26,100 nt of DNA from JBKHDT01 sp049974825 (GTDB lineage: Bacteria > Pseudomonadota > Gammaproteobacteria > Halothiobacillales > Halothiobacillaceae), in contig JBNGDJ010000023.1 in the NCBI GenBank assembly GCA_049974825.1, forward strand, positions 1 to 26,100, in the 5' to 3' direction. The position numbers and the translations under genes are program-made. Positions 1 through 5,826 of the stretch are shown piece by piece; position 1 is the first letter of the stretch, and the number at the start of each line of letters is the position of its first letter. A model generated the notes under the pieces. That model saw only the letters and a list, made by a program, of their open reading frames with translations, was not told where the DNA came from and ran no database searches.

Positions 1-393
1 TTCCGCCGTCTGGCGCACTTTGCGCTCCTCTCGAAGCGAACGCTGTTGGCGTACAGCCGATTCCCGCGCCCAGTCGTTGGCCTGCTCACAGGCTGTGCGC
101 CAGGCGTCGATTTGCTCGGGGTACAATCCCCGTTGCCGGCAATACTCGGCCCGCTCGGTTTCGTTCAGCGCCGCGGTTTCGACCACCGCCGCGAACTTGT
201 CTCGGGCCGACCAGCCTGCCGGCGTCGTGTCGCCGTCCGGCAAAAGCCGGCCCCGACGGCGGGCATCACGCCGCCAGTTGTACAGCGTGGCCTCGGAGAT
301 CCCCTCCTCGGTGGCCAGCGCCGCAATGGTCTGGCTCTCCGGTGGCAGCATCTTCTTGATCACTGCCTCTTTACGTTCGGATGAATACCGCAA
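1..393 (-). CDS. IS3-family transposase OrfA-like protein (partial, 3' end off window)
   Basis: A 131-codon open frame runs off the left edge. It starts at a TTG at 393 (LRYSSERKEAV...), with GGAG a few bases upstream. The N-terminal 60 residues look like a helix-turn-helix of the transposase_8/IS3 OrfA type: KKMLPP, then IAALATEEGISEATLYNWRR as the recognition helix region. Residues about 60-105 (WSARDKFAAVVETAALNE, then EYCRQRGLYPEQI) match the second conserved block common in this OrfA group. The protein should bind the IS ends; the catalytic DDE part (OrfB) would lie further left. The family assignment is from recognisable motifs only. The TTG start is likely, as there is no in-frame ATG nearby. 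Confidence 0.75.
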   Translation of the reverse strand, partial: MRYSSERKEAVIKKMLPPESQTIAALATEEGISEATLYNWRRDARRRGRLLPDGDTTPAGWSARDKFAAVVETAALNETERAEYCRQRGLYPEQIDAWRTACEQANDWARESAVRQQRSLREERKVRQTAE

Positions 394-464
394 AGATTGC
401 TCCGTTCCGACCCCTCGGTGAGTTTCTAACAGGCTATCAGGTTAAGCGGACATCTACCTTGACA
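1..464 (-). mobile_element. IS3-like insertion sequence, one end only
   Basis: This is the terminal part of an insertion sequence that continues beyond the left edge. It contains the start of a transposase gene reading leftward. The outer end is placed at 464 because the plus strand there reads ...CTTGACA; read inward it begins TGTCAAGGTAGATG, which fits the TG...CA ends of IS3-family elements. Just outside this point, from 471, the sequence becomes a fragment of the intergenic repeat family, so the IS appears to sit inside a repeat copy. The other terminus and any target duplication are outside the window, so the exact boundary is inferred. Confidence 0.6.
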
Positions 465-470
465 GAGGGG

Positions 471-501
471 GCCATGGATGGCTTCTTGCAGAGTTTCCAT
501 A
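471..501 (+). repeat. fragment of the multi-hairpin repeat (3' end module) next to the IS end
   Basis: This 31-nt stretch (GCCATGGATGGCTTC...CCATA) matches 29 of 31 bases of the 3' end of the repeat copy at 21230-21424 (minus strand there). Only this end module is present, because the neighbouring sequence to the left is the IS terminus. It also overlaps the leader of the gene starting at 519. Confidence 0.75.
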
Positions 502-518
502 GAGGAAAGGAAAACGGC

Positions 519-998
519 ATGAGCGGACAGTTTACGCTGCAGAGCGGGCGCTGGTACGGATGGCAGATGATGCCCGGCTACATGGGTTTGTGCGTCCCCT
601 TTTATTCACCCATCTATGTTGAAGCGGTTACGCCGCGCAAGACCGGAGCGGGTCTGCTCACGCTGCAGTTTGTCAATATGGCTTATGCCGAAGGCGTCCG
701 GAATTTTCAAAGTGACATGCGGGTTCTGGTTCGGCGGGACCATTATCTGATGGCTTCCCTGGTGGGATATTCCAAACCCAGGGACGCGGTGATCTGTGAG
801 ATCACCTTCAAATGGCTCAAGCAGGCGGTACCGATCCTGTTGTCCCAGCATCCTGTCCGTGAGTATGCCCAGTCGGAAGAGACGAATGTGCAGGATTATC
901 TCGACGCGGTCTTTCGACCGGATCGCTGGTCATCCTGCGCGCGGGTGGGTAAATCATCGAGCGGTGGCCTGAACGATTCAGAAGAGGCAGTCGACTGA
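519..998 (+). CDS. uncharacterised small protein (159 aa)
   Basis: I do not recognise a named domain. The ATG at 519 was chosen because GAGGAAAGG lies 8 bases upstream and because the open frame 5' of it runs through repeat and IS sequence. The 159-residue product opens with an aromatic-rich segment (SGRWYGWQMMPGY, residues 9-21) and a PFYSPIYVEAVTPRKTG stretch (27-43). It has alternating hydrophobic strands to about residue 100, then a polar C-terminus. No signal peptide or membrane helix is visible, so it is probably cytoplasmic. It is the only plus-strand gene in the left 22 kb and is bracketed by repeat modules at 471-501 and 1046-1085, the latter a possible terminator. Its function is unknown. 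Confidence 0.65.
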   Translation: MSGQFTLQSGRWYGWQMMPGYMGLCVPFYSPIYVEAVTPRKTGAGLLTLQFVNMAYAEGVRNFQSDMRVLVRRDHYLMASLVGYSKPRDAVICEITFKWLKQAVPILLSQHPVREYAQSEETNVQDYLDAVFRPDRWSSCARVGKSSSGGLNDSEEAVD

Positions 999-1045
999 AA
1001 GGTTGTGGGCCGGAGTTTGCTCGCGCAATTGAAGGCAACTTGGGG

Positions 1046-1085
1046 AACTCTGCACAAACGATCCATGGGTTTGTGCAGACTTTTC
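1046..1085 (+). terminator. perfect 11-bp hairpin with T-rich tail, repeat-derived, between convergent genes
   Basis: The arms TCTGCACAAAC (1049-1059) and GTTTGTGCAGA (1069-1079) pair perfectly around a 9-nt loop and are followed by CTTTTCTT. This could act as a Rho-independent terminator for the gene ending at 998; the minus-strand dehydrogenase gene ends at 1117. The sequence resembles the end module of the multi-hairpin repeat (CTCTGCACGAA...CCATGG), so it is probably a repeat remnant that may serve as a terminator. The stem is only moderately GC-rich. Confidence 0.5.
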
Positions 1086-1116
1086 TTAAGGCCTTGACCA
1101 GGATCCCGACGTGGTT

Positions 1117-2319
1117 TCACAGGGCCGCGATCATGGCGCGGTACAGGGCCTCGTCGGTCAGTTCGATGGGGTTGCCCAGCATGCTGCCGGCCCGGCAGTT
1201 GTCCAGCACCGGTTGCAGGTTGTCTGCGCTCAGGCCGTGGCGGGCGAGGCCGTCCGGGACATAGCGGTCGGTCATGGCTTGCAAGGCGTCGATCAGTGCA
1301 TCGAGATCGTCGCGGCCAACCATCAGACGGGCGACCAGACGGTAGCGGCCCAGGGCCTTGCTGGCCCGGGGGTCGTCGGGGCGAAGGGCCAGGGCGGCAA
1401 TGTTTTCGGCAGTGACCGGGGCAAGCAGGCGGGCGCAGACTTCACCGTGCGGTGCCGGAAAGTGGGCGCCGATCGGGCCGGCCAGTCCGTGAATGGCCCC
1501 CAGACCTGCGTTGGCGAGTGTCATTCCCGAGAAGCTGGCAGATAGCATCAGGCGCCCAAGGCCGTCTCGATGATTCGCTTCTTGCGCATCATCGGCCGCT
1601 TCGAGTGCGCCCTGGAACAGCGAGAGTCCCTGCAGGGCGAGCGCATCGGTCATCGGCGTGGCCCGGTGGGTGATGTAGGACTCAAGCAGTTGAGAGAAGG
1701 CATCCATGGCCGTGGCATTGCGCACGCGGGGCGGGCAGCTTTCGAGCAGCGCCGGGTCGAGCCAGGCTTGGCGGGCGAGCAGGCGGGCATCCCGGAACGA
1801 TTTCTTGAAGTCGCCCAGTCTTGAGATCACGGCGTTCTTGGTGGTTTCGCTGCCGGTGCCGGCGGTGGTGGGCACGGCCAGGAACGGCACCGGGTCGGCT
1901 TCGATTTTCCGGCCGCAGCCGACGCCTTCTAGGTAGTCGATGATCGAGTGGCGCTCGCGCAGCAGCCCGGCGATTGCCTTGGCCGCATCCAGCACGCTGC
2001 CGCCACCGAATCCGACGACCCATTCGATGCCCTCCGGAGCCTCGGCCACGATCTGGTCGATCAGCTCCGGGGAGGGTTCCTGCCGAACCACCACGCGATG
2101 AACCTCACGCTCGGCCAGGGTGCGCGGCAGGCGTTCGGGGATCAGCTCGGCATCGGCATGGCCTCCGGCCACCAGCATCAACCGGTCTTTCGCCAGGGTG
2201 CAGAGCGTGTCATCCAGCGATTGCCGAGTAATGTCCCAGCCGAAGCGAATCGCCGGCATCTGCGCGAATTCAAAGCGCTCCGGCAGAAGGGCGGCGGTCT
2301 TGGGGATCTCGTCGGTCAT
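1117..2319 (-). CDS. iron-type (group III) alcohol dehydrogenase
   Basis: The 400-residue length is typical of Fe-ADH family NAD(P)-dependent oxidoreductases, which interconvert alcohols and aldehydes. The N-terminal nucleotide-binding domain carries GGGS at 105-108 and PTTAGTGSE at 150-158. The C-terminal helical metal domain carries D206 in NATAMDAFSQ, H277 in AIHGLAGP and H291 in PAPHGE. The usual second ligand, four residues after the aspartate, is Q210 rather than His. I recall this Asp-xxx-Gln variant in a whole branch of the family, so it is probably not a lesion, but the metal and substrate are uncertain. The ATG at 2319 has a GGGAGA upstream. The gene lies 80 bp after the LsrG-like gene on the same strand and is probably co-transcribed. 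The substrate is unknown. Confidence 0.88.
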   Translation of the reverse strand: MTDEIPKTAALLPERFEFAQMPAIRFGWDITRQSLDDTLCTLAKDRLMLVAGGHADAELIPERLPRTLAEREVHRVVVRQEPSPELIDQIVAEAPEGIEWVVGFGGGSVLDAAKAIAGLLRERHSIIDYLEGVGCGRKIEADPVPFLAVPTTAGTGSETTKNAVISRLGDFKKSFRDARLLARQAWLDPALLESCPPRVRNATAMDAFSQLLESYITHRATPMTDALALQGLSLFQGALEAADDAQEANHRDGLGRLMLSASFSGMTLANAGLGAIHGLAGPIGAHFPAPHGEVCARLLAPVTAENIAALALRPDDPRASKALGRYRLVARLMVGRDDLDALIDALQAMTDRYVPDGLARHGLSADNLQPVLDNCRAGSMLGNPIELTDEALYRAMIAAL

Positions 2320-2399
2320 GGCATGTCTCCCGGTGAACTGGAGCGGCCCGAACCCGAACGGCCTGGGCCCTCGGTTTTACCTGCGCGAAGTCGGCGTAT

Positions 2400-2690
2400 T
2401 CAGGGCATCAGGCCCCGATAGGGCACGCCCTGACGGGGTTCGGCCATCATGTCGGCGACCTGTTCGCGCCAGGTCAGGTAATGGGTGGTTTGCTTGTGTG
2501 CTGCGGCCTGTGCGGCGGTCTCGTAGGCTTCGTAAAGAACAAAGGCGGTCGGGTCATCCGCGCTTTGCAGGATGTCGAACCGGCGGTTGCCGGTTTCCTG
2601 CACGGAGCCTTCGTGGTTCGGCCGGCAGGCGGCGATGAAGTCTTCGACGCAATCGGCTTTGACGCGTACGTGAACGATGGTGACGTGCAT
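2400..2690 (-). CDS. LsrG-like antibiotic-biosynthesis-monooxygenase-fold protein (96 aa)
   Basis: A single ABM (dimeric ferredoxin-like) domain, full length at 96 residues. It strongly resembles E. coli LsrG along its length: MHVTIVHVRVK at the start, NHEGSVQETGNRRFD at 25-39, YEAYET at 53-58, AHKQTTHY at 64-71 and a C-terminal GLMP. LsrG isomerises phospho-AI-2 breakdown intermediates. Relatives are often annotated as putative quinol monooxygenases. No lsrK, lsrR, lsrF or Lsr transporter is nearby, so an AI-2 role is not supported by context. The ATG at 2690 was chosen over the one at 2696: AAGGAG is 8 bases from the first but only 2 from the second. The likely partner is the downstream alcohol dehydrogenase, suggesting a small carbonyl metabolite as substrate (inference). 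Confidence 0.85.
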   Translation of the reverse strand: MHVTIVHVRVKADCVEDFIAACRPNHEGSVQETGNRRFDILQSADDPTAFVLYEAYETAAQAAAHKQTTHYLTWREQVADMMAEPRQGVPYRGLMP

Positions 2691-2814
2691 GGCCATTGCT
2701 CCTTTTGCTTGTGTTATTTGCGGTGCCGCCCCCGCTTTGATCTGCCAGCGAGGTGCTTTCTCGTGGTTGAGGTCAAGTCGTCCGCGGTTTGAGCCGGGTG
2801 GCATTCCCAAAGGG

Positions 2815-2967
2815 GAGCCTCGAAAAACCACTTCCCTGTGGTTTTTCGAGGTCGTCATTCGCGGGAGACCCGCGAATGACTTACGCAATTTCAATCGCTT
2901 GCGCGCTTGATGCGTTGGGGCATCCCTGCCCCATAGGGTATCTCGAAAGGTTTTTCGAGATGCCCAA
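2815..2967 (-). repeat. diverged copy of the multi-hairpin repeat
   Basis: Four strong hairpins lie in a row. CCTCGAAAAACCAC (2818-2831) pairs with 2838-2851 (14 bp). GTCATTCGCGGG (2854-2865) pairs with 2869-2880 (12 bp). TGGGGCA (2916-2922) pairs with 2927-2933 (7 bp, TCCC loop). Positions 2937-2947 pair with 2954-2964 (11 bp with one G.T). The core at 2889-2932 aligns with 21347-21389 at 34 of 44 columns, in the same orientation. The outer stems differ completely in sequence from the other copies but keep the same order of hairpins. It fills most of the gap between the LsrG-like gene and the end of the hybrid kinase gene. Confidence 0.75.
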
Positions 2968-2974
2968 AGAACGG

Positions 2975-4702
2975 TTACATCCCCGTCGGGCCATCCGTTG
3001 AATCGGTGGCGATTCGCGACAGCGTGTCTCTCAGCGCCTTGAGGTCGAGCGGCTTGGTCAGCATTTCATCCATCCCTTCGGCAAGAAAACGCTCGCGGTC
3101 TCCCTTCAGGGCGTTGGCGGTCAGGGCGATCACGGGGGTTCTGGATCGGCCGGTTTCCGATTCGAGGGCCCGGATTCGGCGCGTGGCTTCCACGCCATCC
3201 ATCACCGGCATGCTGATGTCCATCAGGATCACGTCGAAGGGCGTCCGGTCATCCTGGTTCTCGCAGGCGGCTACTGCCTCGGCGCCATTGGCTGCCAAGG
3301 TCTGCTCAAGGCCCATCCTGGCGAGTACCGCTTTCATCAGTTTCTGATTGACCGGGTTGTCTTCGACCAGCAGTACGCGCTGAATGCCGGTTGGCAGGGC
3401 CTGTGTTGTCGACGAACGGCCATGGGACGAATCGGTTGCCACCGGTTCGTCCGCGATGCGTGTCTGCCAGCGAAAGCCCAGCGTTGTGCCTCGCCCCGGC
3501 TGGCTGTCGATTTCCAGCTGTCCGCCCATCAGGGACACCAGCTGCTTGCAGATCGCCAGGCCGAGGCCGGAGCCACCATAGCGGCGGGTGGTCGAACTGT
3601 CTGCCTGGGCGAAAGGCTGGCCGATCCGGTCGATCATCTCCTGCGTCATGCCAATGCCCGTATCGCGCACCGAGAGTGCCAGCGTGCAGCGGTCGTCCTG
3701 TTGATCCAGCAGGTCGAGGCGCACCTCCACCGTTCCGTTCTCGGTAAACTTCACGGCGTTGCTGACCAGGTTGCTGACAACCTGCTTGAGTCGCAGGGCA
3801 TCGCCCAGGACGCGCCGGGGCAGCCGGGGGTCAATGGTCAGATACAGGCGGGTGCCCTGATGCTCGGCCCGGCTGCCGAACAGCCGCACCACGGCAGAAA
3901 GTGTGTCATGCAGCGCCAGCGGCGCCTCTTCGAGCTGCAGCATGCCGGCATCAATCTTCGAGAAGTCGAGGATGTCGTTGATGATGCCAAGCAGCGAGCT
4001 GGAGCTGTGCCGAATGGTTTCCAGGTAGTCACGCTGCTGCGCGGTCAGCGGGGTTTGCTCGAACAGGTCCAGGAAGCCGATGATTCCATTGAGCGGCGTG
4101 CGAATCTCGTGCGACATGTTGGCCAGAAACTGGTCCCGGGCACTTTGTGCCTCGCGCAGGGCGGTCAGGGTCTGGGCGAGGTTGCGTTCCTTTTCGATCA
4201 GGTCCTGGTTTGCGGCGCAGGATCGCAGCGAGGTCGCGAGTTTCTCGCAGATTGGCGCGAGAGCGCGCAGGGTCTGATCGTCCAGCGCCGTGTGGCGTGT
4301 AAAAACCAGCCAGCCGCTGTCGGGCAGATGAAACAAGTAGCAATGCCGGCCGTCATCCAGCCGATGGCGGGCGTACAGCCCGGCCGGTGTATCGACCAGG
4401 CTGTGCCCGGTGCTCAGCACGTGAGAGAGGCAGGCGCGCAGCGACTCGTTCAGCCCCCGCCGGGGTGTCAGGAACAAAGGCTCCGGATTGCCATAGCCGA
4501 ACACCCCGGCGGTCAGGCCATCAAGCTTGCGCAGCATGACCTTGAGCGATTCGGAGAGCAGCTTGCGTCGGTCCAGCGAATTGCCGATGGCCATCGCCAG
4601 TTCGTAAAGAATCCGGACACGGATTTCGTCCTGACGGTGTCCTGCTCCGGCCTGCTTGGGAGGCGCCTGTCCCGGTGTCTGGCTGTCCGGGCCACCCTGC
4701 AT
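2975..4702 (-). CDS. cytoplasmic hybrid histidine kinase, NahK-like
   Basis: 575 residues, with no membrane segment. A variable N-terminal sensory region (about 25-165, GAF-like) and a short coiled coil (165-195) lead to the HisKA domain, with H198 in NMSHEIRTPLNG as the phosphorylated histidine. The HATPase domain has the N box NLVSNAVKF (311-319), DTGIG (347-351) and GGSGLGL (376-382). The C-terminal receiver (442-565) has E447/D448, phospho-acceptor D495, T528 and K550, so it looks active. There is no Hpt domain. The ATG at 4702 overlaps the TGA of the FIST gene by one base (TGATG), which settles the start and implies translational coupling. By analogy with NosP/NahK units, it should be the kinase whose activity the FIST protein controls. 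The specific NahK role is inferred from gene order, not from a diagnostic residue. Confidence 0.88.
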   Translation of the reverse strand: MQGGPDSQTPGQAPPKQAGAGHRQDEIRVRILYELAMAIGNSLDRRKLLSESLKVMLRKLDGLTAGVFGYGNPEPLFLTPRRGLNESLRACLSHVLSTGHSLVDTPAGLYARHRLDDGRHCYLFHLPDSGWLVFTRHTALDDQTLRALAPICEKLATSLRSCAANQDLIEKERNLAQTLTALREAQSARDQFLANMSHEIRTPLNGIIGFLDLFEQTPLTAQQRDYLETIRHSSSSLLGIINDILDFSKIDAGMLQLEEAPLALHDTLSAVVRLFGSRAEHQGTRLYLTIDPRLPRRVLGDALRLKQVVSNLVSNAVKFTENGTVEVRLDLLDQQDDRCTLALSVRDTGIGMTQEMIDRIGQPFAQADSSTTRRYGGSGLGLAICKQLVSLMGGQLEIDSQPGRGTTLGFRWQTRIADEPVATDSSHGRSSTTQALPTGIQRVLLVEDNPVNQKLMKAVLARMGLEQTLAANGAEAVAACENQDDRTPFDVILMDISMPVMDGVEATRRIRALESETGRSRTPVIALTANALKGDRERFLAEGMDEMLTKPLDLKALRDTLSRIATDSTDGPTGM

Positions 4703-5826
4703 CACAGCAGGGCCACCACGGTGGTCTTGTTGTAGAACTCGAGATAACCCGTGCCGGAATTGGCGATTTCCCCAAGCACCAGCGCCCCGCAAACCGGCAC
4801 GTCCGTCCCGACCACGGCCTCGATGGCGTCGACTTCGGCATGGAACTGTGCCTTCATAAACAGGGCGCGGGAGATGCAGTCGAACAGCAGCGCCACTTCT
4901 GGCTGCTTGCTTTGTGTCAACTGCCGGGCACGGCCCGCGGTTTCTCCGGTCGCCCGGACCAGCTGGTTGGCATCGGCCGTCAGAATGTTCACGAAGTCGC
5001 CCTCCGACAACTCGCCCACGCAGATCAAGGCCCCGTCTTCGGTTACGGCGATCGGGTCGCGGACCACCATTTCACCGGCCAGCTTGTTGATCCCGAAGGG
5101 AAATGCCTGGGCAATTTCGAAGAAGTTGTCGGCGTTAATGGCCGTGGCGGAATGCTGGTCGACGATTTCCCGGTAGACCGCGAAGGCGTTGCGATCGTCG
5201 ATTTCGTGAATGACATTGCCCGAAACGCGGGTAATGCGATGATCCGGGTCGATGGTCTGCCAGCCATGGCCGACGGCCAGTGCGCTTGCGCTGTCGAGCA
5301 TGCCGATCAGGGCCGCATCCATCACCCGGCCGTCATTGGTCAGCAAACAGGGTTTCTGCTCGAAGCTCAACGACCCGGCGCCCCCACCGAGAAAATTGGT
5401 GGTGGCCCCGAATACCGCATAGACCGCGTCGACCAGAGCTGCGATGCGTCGGGCCAGTCCGTCAACCAGGACGATCATGGTGGCGCTGTCATCCAGGTCC
5501 GCGCAGGCTTCGTCGATGCGCTCCTCGAAGTCGGCCTCCGCGTCGCTCAGTCCTTCGATCACGCGGGTTTCGAGCGAATGGGGCAGGCCGATGACCACGG
5601 CGCCCTGCTCGTGGGCACGAGAATCGGCCACCACCTGGGGGAAGATCCCGCCGATCAGCGGCAGTTCGACCTTCGAAAGCAGCGCATCAAGCGCCTCGCC
5701 GTCGTAGTCGTTTGCATCCGCGGCAAGAATCATCAGGCTGCGCACGCCCGGGGCGTTGCCTGCCCGGTCGATGGCGTCTGCGAGGGCGGGCAGGGCGGGG
5801 GAACTGGTGAACTGCACAATACTCAT
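4702..5826 (-). CDS. nosP: FIST-domain sensor protein, NosP-like
   Basis: 374 residues with FIST_N (about 30-215) and FIST_C (about 215-360). FIST_N includes IGGIFPQ, NFLGGGAGS (144-152), LTNDGRV and AVGHGWQ (184-190). FIST_C includes GELSEGDFVNI, LLFDCISR (313-320) and GALVLGEIANSG...FYNKT. No signal peptide, so it is cytosolic. Some FIST proteins, named NosP, bind heme and nitric oxide and regulate an adjacent hybrid kinase (NahK). Here the kinase gene follows with a one-base overlap, and a cyclic di-GMP effector gene precedes with a four-base ATGA overlap, the arrangement expected for NosP. I cannot identify the heme ligand with certainty; H187 in GHGW is only one candidate. Non-heme FIST proteins sensing small ligands such as amino acids are the alternative. 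Confidence 0.85.
   Translation of the reverse strand: MSIVQFTSSPALPALADAIDRAGNAPGVRSLMILAADANDYDGEALDALLSKVELPLIGGIFPQVVADSRAHEQGAVVIGLPHSLETRVIEGLSDAEADFEERIDEACADLDDSATMIVLVDGLARRIAALVDAVYAVFGATTNFLGGGAGSLSFEQKPCLLTNDGRVMDAALIGMLDSASALAVGHGWQTIDPDHRITRVSGNVIHEIDDRNAFAVYREIVDQHSATAINADNFFEIAQAFPFGINKLAGEMVVRDPIAVTEDGALICVGELSEGDFVNILTADANQLVRATGETAGRARQLTQSKQPEVALLFDCISRALFMKAQFHAEVDAIEAVVGTDVPVCGALVLGEIANSGTGYLEFYNKTTVVALL

Noticed and set aside
459..464. Perfect TTGACA at the IS end as an outward promoter for the gene at 519
   Set aside because: No acceptable -10 lies 16-18 bases downstream, so a functional hybrid promoter is not supported.
4702..4792. N-terminal extension of the NahK-like kinase to 4792
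   Set aside because: It would overlap the FIST gene by 90 bases; the ATG at 4702 in a TGATG overlap fits coupled translation better.
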